DNA of 64,000 nt. Source: Rhyzopertha dominica (lineage: Eukaryota; Arthropoda; Insecta; Coleoptera; Bostrichidae). The notes below the pieces were generated by a model, which worked only from the letters and a program-made list of their open reading frames with translations, ran no database searches and was not told the DNA's origin. Made by a program: the position numbers and the translations under genes. How positions within the stretch are numbered: position 1 is the first letter of the stretch; every line of letters begins with the position of its first letter. The stretch lies in the NCBI GenBank assembly GCA_025024175.1, contig QCXZ01000003.1, positions 54,764,023 to 54,828,022 of the forward strand. Reading direction: 5' to 3'. Of this stretch, positions 23,320 to 35,424 are shown piece after piece.

Positions 23320-23720
23320 TGATCATGTCAATGTGACATGTGGTGTGAGAATGCATGCATGCTTGTGATGATATTTTGAGCCCCCTAAGCGCTGCGTGCC
23401 CGGTCTATTGGCCGTGGTTCCTTCGACCTGTGTCTCGTAGACCGGGGGGCCTACCTGCGGGTCGATTGACGTGATTGGGTGGAGAGGGACTGCCCTACGG
23501 GGACCCCCGATCCTGGTCATTGGGATGCTAACTGTTGTAGTTGGGCGTCCGGGGGAGCCTTGACTCATTTCAGGTGGCACTAGCTAGTTGTTGAAGAACG
23601 AAGACTGATGATGTGATGTTATTTGGTAAAAGACGAACTTGATAAGGAATGATTTTTTGTATGAGTGGGAAATTATGTCGCTAGGGGGAATAAAGTCCCC
23701 CGGTGAGTAGAACCTGCATT
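23320..23720. other. GC-rich island of unknown origin
   Basis: From about 23380 to 23580 the base composition is far more GC-rich than its surroundings, with runs such as CCGGGGGGCCTACC and GGGGACCCCCGATCC, and a GGGGGAATAAAGTCCCCC hairpin at about 23685-23702. No frame is protein-like enough to call. A 3' untranslated region of a non-LTR retrotransposon is one possibility. Confidence 0.4.
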
Positions 23721-23724
23721 GTTT

Positions 23725-25760
23725 TTGACACAGAGCAGTAAGTCTTTATTTTTCATGTTATCATCCTCTTTTGGAACCTGGCCACTTGTGATTTTAAGTT
23801 GAGAAAAACGTTGAGATGAACTGCTATGTGATGACCCACTAGATACAAGGTAACCAATTTTTACAGNTTATTGCCTACTTTTCAAAGCAAACCACAAGTA
23901 GGACGTAAACAGTATTTCTGTCAAACAGAAATGAGAAAGCTTTTATATTCTAATATCTGAAAAATGCAGATTGTGTTCAATCCTCTTGGTCTGATTTTCT
24001 TTGTACTGTTGTACTGCCTCAGATCTGAGGAGTTTTTTTCGCTAAAGCTCAAATATCTTATCGAAAATCGTTGGAAACGTATGTATATATGTATGTATAA
24101 CAAACACTCGTACCTTGATTAAGCCGTTATATACTTCTGCAAGAAATTTTTTGGGTAATATAGGTTATTATATAACCTATGATTAAAATAGATTGGTCAT
24201 ATCGACCACAAATTACTTTTAATATAGTAACAGAAATGACCGTACTAAAAATTTACAGGAGATATCTTTTAAATAGGGAACCGTAATTCGTAGGTATGGC
24301 CTATGTAGACACTATTACATGATGAACGATTAATTTTGTATATTAAAATAGAATATAATAACACAACACTGTTGCTGTTATGTTTACGTTTGTCAATTGT
24401 TAAATTGTATAAAAAATTCCAAATCCAAAATCATCAGCATTCTCTGCCATGGCTTGTGAATTTGCATTATTTCAATTGTTCATATTTTAAATGGATATTT
24501 GCGAAAGCATTTGATTGTGCATTATCATGCAATAGTCCATTTAAAAACATCGTTTTTGCATTTGTTTTAAAAAGATAATTTGGATTTTCATGGAATGTCT
24601 TGAGTGATATATCTGTTGCAGTAGATGTACTACTCGTATATCAATCTAGTTGTACTAGTTTATTATTGCCGTAGTTACAAGGGTGTCGAGAAAAGATACT
24701 GCTTTTGACTTTCTCTTTTCAATAAATATGAATTTTATGTGTAGGTCGTCACTATTAAAAGCGGTGAAAATTTCTTACAAAAACATAAGGCAAACGGATT
24801 CACTGGCACTTGTGTATAAGAAACTATTTTATAACGTAGAAATTGTTGATGGGGTGAGATATGAGAAAATAAGCTAAATTGCTTCTTGTACATGGATGTA
24901 AAACTCACGTGCAGCCCAGTATCAAATACGACATTTTTATGTAAACTAAACGCTCCCTAATTTTCGGCAAATTACACTAAAGATTAGAACAGAGAGTTAT
25001 TACGGAACTCGTCACTTCCTCATAACATTATCAGCGCACGATGATACCCCACCCCCATGTGCAATATTGACATAAACTTGAACTAAGGAGGAAGTAGGTG
25101 GAACGTCTTCGATATATGGGGCCATATTATCAACTTGTCGGTGTAATGTTTACCTACTTCGAACACAATTGCTACAAAGAGACTTCGCCCATCCCATTCT
25201 GCTGAGGTGATTAGGTATTCGTCTGATGATTCCATCCATACGGGCCCAGCCCTCGACAGATAATTCAACGCAAATTAATGCCAATGGACTGGGCGGCAGA
25301 CGACCGCGAAAAGGCTTCGATCCGTATTCAAATCAGAGCGAATGAATCCATCTTTAAAATTGGCCTTCAATCAAGATAAGTGCTTGGGGAAATATTGGGG
25401 TATAGAAATATGCTTTTAATAGGCAATGGAAATTTTATCTTACTTAATGCTATGTTAAAAGTAACTATGTTTTAGAATTGCAGGTATTAATACTTTATTA
25501 AGTAATTATTAAGTAAAAAACGCACTCCATGTAGGCGGATTATTTCAGCAGTTTACTTAATTATTGGTATTGAACATGCATCTATAATTGTCATTCATAT
25601 AGGTTCTATTTTCAACATAAGTGATCGGAGATTAAACGTTACGACTATTTACACCGGTGAATGCATGCTCATTGACAAGTATAGAAATCGAACGAACGCA
25701 GTTGCATATGTTGTTAAATTTAAGTCTCGAATGATGTACTTTCATTACCACCATAAGATA
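23725..25760. other. unassigned AT-rich DNA
   Basis: No gene or element is recognised; the short open frames are AT-rich chance frames. Confidence 0.45.
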
Positions 25761-25768
25761 CTCGTGAG
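25761..25768. repeat. 8-bp target-site duplication, left
   Basis: CTCGTGAG lies directly outside the left end of the hAT-like MITE and matches TTCATGAG at 26756-26763 at six of eight positions. Confidence 0.55.
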
Positions 25769-26755
25769 TAGTGTTGGGCGATACATCAAAATGTATCGAT
25801 ACGTATCGCAATACCGTGTATCGATACGATACACGTATCGTATCGTTTTCTGAGTATCGATATTCGTAGTATCGGATAAATATCGATCCAGGATATTTCC
25901 TTGCTATTGCAAATCGATATAAAGTGAATTAAAACACTTCTTGTTTTACATAACTTACATCATTGTTTCTAAAAACCTTTTTATTCTTCAGCTTCGTCAG
26001 TGACTAGTCCATCATGTTAAACGTATCAATAATTTGTCACCATGCAAGGACAGTGAATTGAATAAGTGAATTTTATTAAACTGAATTGTTAGTTTGCGTT
26101 TATTTGAACATTGGTGAGAAAAAAAAAACACATTTGATGAAATAGGCTGAACTAAAATAGTAACAGTTGCTAAAAAATGATTGACGGTTTTGGGGATTTA
26201 TTACGAGAATTAATTTATGGAATATCCAACAAACACAAATAAAATTCACCTGATTTTTTATATTGCAACTGTATTACTAATTATAAAAAAGTGCACATGC
26301 ATATACCTTGATCAGAGGTAAGCCATTATTAAGACTTAATCTAGCATTTTTAACGTTCACGATTTCTTATGAAAATCCAATTATAAACACAAATTTGAGC
26401 CTCCAATAAATTATTTATACGGGCACAATTTACATTATTGCAATGTTGTTCTATAAGAAGAGTTCCTATTGCGTTAAGGATATACTTCTTATCAAAGCCG
26501 TAATCAGTCTATATGGTTTGACTGAGTAGGTAAAAAAATATAATGCTATACTATAGTAAAGTCGTTGCCACTTTCTTCCGCAATTTTATTGGAAGATAAC
26601 GAGGATATGATTGGTAGAAAATAAATGATTCGATACCACTCTGACTGGTATCGATCCAGCGAAATATCGCAACACCAAGTATCGATACAAAATATTGGGC
26701 ATCGAAAGCAAAAGTATCGATACCTAGAAGTATCGATACGTATCGCCCAACACTA
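25769..26755. mobile_element. non-autonomous hAT-like element, 987 bp
   Basis: Both ends begin TAGTGTTGGGCGATAC when read inward. They are followed by clusters of GTATCGATAC-type palindromes (about 25795-25890 and 26645-26745), which look like subterminal binding sites. Flanking 8-mers match at six of eight positions, the duplication length expected for hAT. The interior is AT-rich and has no transposase frame, so the copy would depend on an autonomous relative. Confidence 0.75.
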
Positions 26756-26763
26756 TTCATGAG

Positions 26764-27470
26764 CACAACGCAGAGATAATGACAAAACTAACATAAGTAG
26801 GTATCAGAGTGTTCAATGCTATCAAATACTATTCGTGACACCGTCACGGTCAATGTGTTTGCTCAAAAGTTTTTGGCGCAACATATAACAACTGCATATC
26901 TGTAACTATAGTAACGTATTGCAAACATTACCTGGTAGTATGCTCGCATTATGACATATTGGTTTTTCAGGCTCAATTATATTAAACTCGGTACGGTATT
27001 TTTTCTCTCCCAACCGGTACACCTGGCAACCATGAAGACAAGTGACTTCACCCTAATTGATGACGTAATTTTAAAGTTCTGTGAACAGCGGTATAGCTCT
27101 AATTCTATTGAACAAGTTCAGGATTACCGCTAGTATTCTATTTATATATATTTATTCTTTGTTTACGGCATTTCTGTGGATAGCAAAATTATTTCTTACT
27201 GGGTTCTATCTAAAATTCTAGAAATCTTTCGTGTAATATCAGTTTTTACTCGTTAGTAGCAAACCTCATGCTTATAAAAGGGCCGCGAACTGTGGTGTAC
27301 TCTGGAATTACCGATTACCAAATATCAGATATAATAACCTTATATTAAATACCCCTATTTCGTGCTCACAATCGTTACACATACATATACCATTACCTCA
27401 ACGAACTTGCAGAATATACTCCTTGCCTTCGTCTACTTATTGTCAAGCCTAAACTTCAAAGCTTATTAAT
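26764..27470. other. unassigned AT-rich DNA
   Basis: No gene or repeat boundary is recognised. Confidence 0.45.
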
Positions 27471-27476
27471 AAGTAC

Positions 27477-28110
27477 TGTTACGGATTTCGAGTTTGATAA
27501 ATTCTCGATTCCTGATTTAAANGCTTTATTTACGCGCTTCGAGCAAATAAGAGAATAATAAGCCTTAGTGATTTACTGACTGCCTAATCCGCAGACAATG
27601 GTTTCTCCAGGTCAAACCCTTTAGAAACTGATCGTCCGATCAGTTCCAGTCTTCAGAATCTCGGAGGTACTTGCTCACTCACTGACTTAGTTGTTTCTCC
27701 CTTCATCCCTGATCTTGGGCTACTGTGGATTCAGTAAACCATGTCAGTATCCATTTTAGTGCTCTGTGCTAGGTCCTTCCTAGTATGGTGAAACCTTAGG
27801 CGAAAGTACCTTTTTTCTTTGCGGATTATAGAACCAAACGAGGTCTCCTTTGTTAAATCGTTTATGGTTGCATCTGGCGTCATTGCGAGCTTCCGCACAA
27901 TCAATTTTCAAATGGATCTACCAAGATATACTGCTTCTTTGCTTTCTTCCCTTCAGTCTGAGGCTTAATATTTTTATTGCCTAAAATACGAGGATTTTAT
28001 TTTTCTACAGATGTTCCTCCGTTTTCTGCGCATAGCTCTAATCTTCTCCTAAATTCGTTATAAACACGGTGTAGTTCTTTCAGTCTTTTTAGTCCATCTA
28101 AGTCTAGCAG
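27477..28110 (-). pseudogene. Ty3/gypsy integrase C-terminal remnant with possible LTR end
   Basis: On the minus strand at about 27860-27770, RFNKGDLVWFYNPQRKKVLS is followed by PKVSPY-stop-EGP. This is the integrase C-terminal signature of Ty3/gypsy elements (GDLVW, NP-x-RKK, SPK, WEGP), with the Trp codon now a stop. Just upstream the phrase NDARCNHK fits the same region, and RLKELHRVYNEFRRRLE near 28070 fits the preceding helix. Toward the left, the sequence starting TGTTACGGAT at 27477 resembles an LTR edge (CCGTAACA on the minus strand). Frames are broken by stops and shifts, and protease, reverse transcriptase and RNase H are absent. Confidence 0.65.
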
Positions 28111-28497
28111 GCAAGTGTCAATTTATTTTGCTTTTAACTGGTACTTCTTTGACAGCACTTAACTTCTTAACGATGAGGTTTAGACTACATGATTATAGAA
28201 ACTTTTTTGTTTATTTTGACGAGTACAACAAGCTGTAAAAGTTTGGTACTTGAATTTTTGAGACACCCTTCTTTTAACTACTCAACCATGCAAAACATTA
28301 AAATTTTGGTTCGATAGATCTTACTTTTAGAAGAAGCAGACGCGTTCATAAAGAATACATTTTTGTGGTACGGTGAAATTTTTTTGTCATTATACCTATC
28401 TGAAACGCAATCCGCGGACACACTGTATGTGGTACATAATACTCCTTGGGTACTACTACGTCCTTCAAAATGAATTTTCTCGAAGTTTTCTACAGTC

Positions 28498-28824
28498 CAT
28501 TCCTCATTTTGCTTGATGTTAACTGTCCTTATATTGACTCGTCTCGTCCACTTTCTGAATGGACGCGGGCCGTATCCTAAAGGTCTGCACCATTTTGGGC
28601 ACAGAGAGGACGCACTGTGCGAATGCGGGGAACGTGCAACCCCCGAGCACATGATATACCTATATGGTTGGGCAAACAGAGAGATGTTGATGCTGCGGCA
28701 AGAACTGGAAAGTGTTGACACGGCAGAGACACTCCGCAACCTTGAAAGGGCGAAATTGCTCGGCAGACTGGCAAACATGGTGTCCAGAACAGAGCAAGAG
28801 AAATATAACAGACGGGGCAGATAG
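28498..28824 (+). pseudogene. non-LTR retrotransposon ORF2 C-terminal fragment (R1/LOA/jockey type)
   Basis: The frame reads LTRLVHFLNGRGPYPKGLHH, then REDALCECGERATPEHMIYL, then a helical tail with many Arg, Leu and Glu residues and a stop at 28824. The C-x-CGE-x(2)-TPEH signature after a GPYPKGLHHF phrase is typical of the region following the RNase H domain in R1- and LOA-like elements. Endonuclease and polymerase are missing, consistent with 5' truncation during target-primed integration. The longer minus-strand frame over the same bases is a shadow of this one. Confidence 0.7.
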
Positions 28825-29235
28825 GAAGAAGGAAACGTTCTGGAAAGGATGAGTACTGGCAGCCAATACCATCCCCAGATGATGAGAAATACAATACCGG
28901 CGAGGTAGTATTCGGGACCGGAAGCTGCTATTGGCAACCATAGTGTGTCTTCAGGAACCCAGGAGACCACCGGAAATGACAAATTAAATTTAGTCTTAGT
29001 GTTTAGCTTCTTTTAGTGCAATAGGTCTTTACTAACCAATACCAAACGTAAGAAATGCATGTAGGGTTAAGAAGGGATGTACGCAGAATACCAAAGGAAC
29101 AGAAAAAGGCAAATAGTAATAAAAAGGGGATAAGCATAGGGTGCCTCCCAAAAAGCATCATCTGCGCCACCTCTCCGAGGTTAGGGACGGTAACGAAGCG
29201 CAGGTCCCGTCCTTGAGGCGAAATAAAAATCCTGG
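28825..29235 (+). other. probable 3' untranslated region of the non-LTR fragment
   Basis: The sequence after the stop stays less AT-rich than the flanks and contains purine-rich and CTCCGAGGTTAGGGACGG-like stretches to about 29220. Its downstream end is not clear and no long poly-A was seen. Confidence 0.35.
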
Positions 29236-29373
29236 GCCTTCTGGATAAAGCGTCAGGGTTGCTATAATACCTGGCTGGACGATGTTGTGTTTTGAAATTA
29301 AACGGTTGCTTGCAACATCAGTCCGCAGTTCTTCTTGAAGTGTTTAGGTAAAAGGTTTGACGTGCGCTAGGTT

Positions 29374-29626
29374 ATACAGGGTTTCTATAAATGATTCACA
29401 TGCAATGCGGGCGGCGCGACGTTGATTTCTGAATTCTTTGTGCTGGCTTTTTGTAACTGCTACCAAGCTACAATATGCACGGCGATAGTACCGCAACTTG
29501 CAGATCAATGTCACACCACAGCTCCGAAATGTGAGCTTTCTGCAACCTTAAAGTTAATTATCCCACAAAACACTACAAAATATGTCAAAATATATCAAAT
29601 AGTTCAAAAACCGACAGATGACAAGT
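29374..29626 (-). repeat. dispersed repeat, copy B
   Basis: This is the inverted partner of 5748-6008. Reading leftward from 29626 it begins TACTTGTCATCTGTCGGTTT, runs through the conserved core and ends at ATTTATAGAAACCCTGTATA near 29374. It lacks the roughly 30-base insertion of copy A and carries about 25 bases near the end that copy A lacks. Confidence 0.7.
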
Positions 29627-29629
29627 ACG

Positions 29630-32600
29630 TCACTTTCCTGAGAGGCGGCAAATTGATTTAATCGATTATTTCCTGTATTACGACCGCTTCAGGGTATTGC
29701 AGTCTCGGCAACTGTCTGACTGTGAGTCCCTAGCTGTGTGCGCAACAACTGCTGCAAGTATTATTCACCAAAATGCAGTTATAATGTTACAGACAGCTTC
29801 TGGTAGTTTTCCTTGTCCACCACAGCTAACGTGTGAAGAATAATCGCTGGCCCATCCACGTAGAGCGGGCACCACAGCTGCAGATTTCATTCCAGTCTGT
29901 TTGCCTAATCTCCGGACGCTGGTTTTCCCCACACCATAACAATAATGATCCTGAAAATACCAGTATAAACGCAATGTAAGCAACTAAATCAAAAGAAATT
30001 AAGTTTTTGAGAAATGTAATGGGCACAACAGGAACAAATAGAAGATATAACGAGGGAGTCAGAAACAAACTAAACCTTCAGCGTCCGTTGGTACTGATAG
30101 AAAGGAAACAGGTTTGGTAATGTGGATATCTAATAAAAATAGGAAAGAAGAGGCATGTAAATTATGTATGGGAGTAACGTAATATACAAAAAAAAAATTG
30201 GGGAAAAGCGAAGAAAATTTGGGAGTACAAAATCGCGAAAATCTTGAAAAAGAAACTAAAACCGTGTGGCAAGAAGTACAAAGACTGTCCTGGTACGAAA
30301 GCAATTATTCTAATGTCCTATAACAGTAAAATGTTATCATCTATTGAAAGTTGTCACTTCCTGATTATTTGTTTATTAATCCAGCATTAATCGTCTAAGA
30401 CCGGCCAAATATTAAACACCCTCCATTTCGTCCCCCTATATACACACATGCGGTACACTGCAGTTACAATCACTAATATGTTTCTCAAACCTCAAATGGG
30501 CTTTTAACAAAACGTGAGGTTAGAGCGGTCAATAATAATACGTAGTAGTTAACTCTCCTGTCAAATCCACGTTGTATCAAAGCCTTTGCGAAAATTAACC
30601 GCTTTTCCAAAGCCCTAGTCGGGGTGCTGCAAATACTCTTATTTACAACCCTCTGTAATCCTGTTTGTTGTTGTTACCCTTTGTATGTATATGGCATTCA
30701 GAGTTTATAACCCCATATTAAATATATCGTATACAGTATTTTCTCTTGTAAATATTAGGAAGTTTGAGTTGGAATTTTAAAGATTATATTTCATGTACCT
30801 ACCTTTAAAGTAGGTTTTAGTTAAATGTGGAGAACAGTTTTTGATAAGTTGCCACTAAAAATCTAATTTTTTATAATAATTTAGGATTGTCATGTTGTTT
30901 ATTGACTGCTAGCACAGACCTGCAATTTTAGTTAACTCAACAAAAAGTTAAAACATAACATATGGCGGCTAACTCTTTGTATTATTATTACACAATCAGT
31001 ACATCTAAGTCTGCAGTAGATTGACTTATACTAGTNATAGTNGTTGAAGACATACATGCCGAAAANTCTTTGAGTCGACTATACAAAAATTTTTTGTATT
31101 AAGAAATATTGCGCTAATTCTAATCGCAGGAGCTGATTTTTTTACTACATTAAAAATTGTAGGTTTTATAAAAACACTGTAGGTTTACACTAGTTGCACT
31201 GAATTGCCGAACGCGGTGCTAACTNAATATTTTAAGATTTGCCATGATATTAGCTAACCATGTATGCTTATACTATTTGGTGGTCGTTTTCTTTCTTGCC
31301 TAGAAGAATTTTTGGATTCTTTTTGCCATCTGTGCAACACGTTTAGGTACTGAATTCGTTACGCGTACTTGCTGTAAAAACTCGCATCTAGCTTTTCATA
31401 TACTACAACCAACTATAATATACGTAAAAGATCATCATTGTCGTCAACCTTCAAAGAATAGATTAAGATAGCAGAGTCGAGAATGAATGCGGCACAACTA
31501 CTTCAACAAGGATTTAATGCTAGGAAGCACGTAAATATTGCAGAATAAGAAAGACAAAACGTCAGTTCCGGTGAGATACAATTTTAATTACCTGAATTTC
31601 ATTTGAGGCGGATGAATTATGTTTTTACTCGGAGGTTCGTCCTAAATGAGCAATTAATTTTTCGACTACGTTTTAATTTAGATGTATACCAGAAATGATA
31701 AATGGCGTTATCATTGTTTATATAATACATTTTTTTTGCTGGAATACAAGTACAGCTATGTTTACGCTTAGCTACACTACTGAAAGCAGTAATTTGTAAA
31801 GTATCGAATAAGTTTCAAACTTATGTAAAAAAGTATACCAACAGCACATTGCGCTAAAATTGTTTAATGCAACCACTGAGAACAAGAAGAGTTTATTTTT
31901 GAAAACCTATTCAATTCTATCTACCATAATTTCGAACTGCTATTTCAGTTTTCGACTGCTACGTTTGTATTTGTAATTGCCATTTTATTCATATATTGCA
32001 AAGGTGACACCCTTTATATTTGCATCAAAAGTTGCAACTTCCACTATTATTTAAATTCACAAGCAGAAAATTCATGTTACTTTTAAGTAAATTATCTGCC
32101 TAAAATGTTGTTAATGTCTAGCAATAGGAAATATGTTCCAGTGAGATTAGTAGTATAAATTTAAAGATTAAGATATTAAAATGTGGTTAAGCGGAAAATC
32201 CTGGCAAGGATGATGAATCTACAGTAATGTCAGACTTATGCACTGTCAGAGTGCCTGAAAGCAAATAATCCTTAGAGTGCTTTTAACATAATATATTGCA
32301 TGTCAGTTTGGACATACTTTACTAACGACAATCTTATTTGATAAAAAGCTCGTAGGATGTAATAATTTATAGTATTTTTTATAATATTCATTTCATTTTC
32401 CGGTCAGTCAAAGTTAAAAGAATTTGTTCATTTTATAACGTTACCAATTGCATCCTAACGCCGGCCTAAAAACTAATCTAAAAATGTATTACTTATCTCA
32501 CTTATTCTTTACATATTTTCCATAGCTCTAACCATTAAAGGTGTCCCAGTTTTTCATATACATAAACTGCAACACAATGATTACAAGAAAAACTGTATAC

Positions 32601-34195
32601 CCCCGAGAGAGGTTTAAAGGTTGAATTTTATCTTTATTTTTGACTAATACATGTTGCTGAAGGAGAAAATAAGTTCCGTGAAATAAAAATAATTTAGGAA
32701 TATTTGTCGAAACTGGACCCATAAAATTAAGTGAACACCAATATTTTTTTAATGTAAATCCATGGTATTAAGTTTTGTTTTCTTTTCCTCCGAACAAATT
32801 TGTAATTTGTAAAATCATAGCAAATTCTTTTTCATAAGCTACATTACAGCTAATGCATTTTGGTAAGGATGGAAACAATTATAGGAAATAATATTATCTG
32901 TACACGTTAGTGTTTTTTTAAGATTTCGAAATTAAAAGAATGATTCGACTCATTACGTTTAATTAACAAATCTCGAAAAGAAATTTTGTTAGTAATATCT
33001 ATTTTATAACTATAAAATGTATAGATCGGTGTAATGAATTAATAAAGAAAAGAAAACTAATTATATGAACTTGTTTACTTTGAAAAGAGCATAATGAAAC
33101 CAAAAATGAACATTAGATTGAAAACAGGTATGCTTTGGTAAACCTTTTTTCTAAGTTTCTAATCGTATAGTTCAGCCAAAAGAGGGTTAAGAGAAGAACT
33201 CATAACTGTCCTGAAGTTTGTATATAATTTTGATTATAAATGAAAACAAATTTTGTAAACAAAATTAAGTTAATTTTATTAACTAAACCTAGATCAGAAT
33301 TTTGAAAGTACTGTTTCTAATACAATCTTTAGGAGATGTAGAATAGAGTATTTTTTTTTTCACTTTTTGGAACGTGTGGATTCAATATGTATCTCACAAA
33401 AATATAATATATGCAACATTTTCTTGCACGGAAAAAAAGTGAAATTCACGTATTAACATGTTTACTAACTTCAGGTTTAAAGTTTTGTTCTACTATTTAA
33501 ATATACTGTTCATTTCCAAGAAATAAAGATTTTGTTTTCCATATTTAATTAAATGATTTGGTGGTGCAACATTAATTCGTCAAGTACGGTCATTTTGCTG
33601 CAGTATGTCAAGCTTCTGGAAAGGGTTAGGTGGGTCGCAAACGAACTGTTAAAGAGAACTACTCTTGGGTACAAACTGCTCTAACTAATTTGTGACATTA
33701 AAAGTTGGCCGTTCGCGAATGAACTGTTGTTCCAGATCTTCATGTGTAGGGCGTGAGCGGTGTAGAGGCACTGAACACAAGAACACTGATGTAGAAGTGA
33801 CGCGATCAGAAAGAGCTGCGAACTGTAATGCTGGGAGAAATGGATCAATAAATCTGAATGATTTTTATTAGTAGTATATTTCTCAAAGGAACATACAAAC
33901 AAGACAAATAAAGAACTTAATAAAATTATAACTGACAAAAATAAATAAGGTTCTGTGCATCTACGATCTAAATATATGATTATAACGACAACTACAAAAA
34001 AGGCGCACATATAAACGTGTTTTTGTTAATTTTAGAGGTTAATACTTAACCTGCCGCGACGCTGACCTATACCTAAAATAACTAAACGAATTTAGGATTG
34101 CTAAACAATAAGCAGGCGTAAACATTATCAACGAATGCATGTTCGCATTATCATGCATATCTGCGTAGAATACTCGTCAAGTTGGAAAGTGACAT
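29630..34195. other. long AT-rich stretch, nothing recognised
   Basis: No transposon motif, exon or tandem array was seen on either strand. Hydrophobic open frames, such as the one at 33681-34010 on the minus strand, look like by-products of T-rich DNA. Confidence 0.45.
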
Positions 34196-34199
34196 TACG

Positions 34200-35420
34200 C
34201 CATCCGCGCAGTAGACAAATTTCAGATTGACTGTCGATGAGGTACACTTTCGGCTGCGTTAATTCAATGTCGAGCGTTTTTTGTGACATAAGGTAAACTA
34301 TTAGAACACACAGAATCCGTTTGAACCCTACAATTATGCTCAGAACATTAAGCTCCCTTTATGTACCGCATGTCAAGTCGGTTTGTTTATATTGAGGACG
34401 TGTCGCAGCAAAATGGCCGACATCTACGCCAGCACTAATATATCGTATAGATACTTAGCGATCCACATTAAGTCCTGCAGCGACATAATAAACATTGAAG
34501 TGAATGTCTTACCAATTATGTCAAAAATAAGAGGAAAATAATTCACTTACGCAATAACACCAACTTTACCTTTTGCCGTCTTCCCTTCATCTTAAATTTA
34601 AGGAAAGGGAATAACATTACCTCTGCATTCATATTACCCACCACGAGCATCTCTGACATAGATCATAACAAGGTATGCCAGATTTTCGTTGCTAATAGCG
34701 ACACAGAGTACTTCCATATGTCTTTGTGCATTCTAAAAGCAGACGGGCGAAGCATGAGACCTAAACTGACGTTACAGGAAACAATAGTACTAACTACCAC
34801 CGATTTGTTAGCGGGTTTAGGAATTTCCATTCTGTTTCAGTTAATTACAGTTGCTTACTTCGAAAACGGTGTTGTGGTGCAGATGACGGAGGGGAAACGC
34901 ACTAAGTGATATAGCTGCGTGACCGAAGTCGTCGAGCTATTTTGGAACAGACTTTGGAGTGGCGTATGCCTGAGAGGTGCTCGCGTGTGTTGCCGGGGCG
35001 CATTTTAGTCGAGCTTGTAGGAAGTAACGACAGGAAACAGGATTAAAGCTCAGAAGCGAAGGCGGCAAAGAGACTTCCGCACCTAACGAGTTCGTTCCCG
35101 TGGCTACGGGCAAATCTGAGGCCCAGACGTTCGTTACTTTTGCAAGGCAATAGGGGGATGGGAGTTTGGCTGAATTACTGTTGTTGTTGTTTTATTATTA
35201 TTATTATTGTCGAGATTATGAAAATATAAGCTTGCGTTAATGAGCTCATAAGCAGCTACTTTTGTAAACAAGTTTTATACGCAGTCCTATTACAAAATCT
35301 TGTAATCTGAAGGCAGGCTCGGTTCTACCCGCGTGCAAAACGTCCATGCACGACGATAGTCAAATGTTGAGGGCGGCCGCCGCCTGTCAACCGCCTTCGT
35401 CTCTTTAACTGCAACTTGAC
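34200..35420. other. CpG-richer stretch, possible promoter or first-exon region
   Basis: CpG dinucleotides are visibly more frequent than in the surrounding 10 kb, for example at 34930-35120 and 35320-35400 (GGGCGGCCGCCGCC). No recognisable coding exon was found. A TTG/TTA microsatellite lies at 35178-35210. The stretch could hold the first exon of a gene with a distant body, or an unrecognised transposon. Confidence 0.3.
34413..34541 (+). CDS. small ORF, 42 codons, speculative
   Basis: An ATG in a strong context (GCAAAATGGCC) opens a 42-codon frame beginning MADIYASTNISYRYL and ending at a TAA at 34539. It lies in the CpG-richer stretch. No domain is recognised, and chance is a real alternative for a frame this short. 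Confidence 0.15.
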   Translation: MADIYASTNISYRYLAIHIKSCSDIINIEVNVLPIMSKIRGK

Positions 35421-35424
35421 AACT

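Noticed and set aside
28278..28982. 234-codon open frame on the minus strand
   Set aside because: It lies antisense to the non-LTR C-terminal fragment, whose C-x-CGE...TPEH signature is on the plus strand. The minus frame has no recognisable motif.
33681..34010. 109-codon hydrophobic frame on the minus strand that looks like a membrane protein
   Set aside because: Hydrophobicity follows from A-rich plus-strand DNA read in reverse. There is no motif, no splice context and no support on either side.
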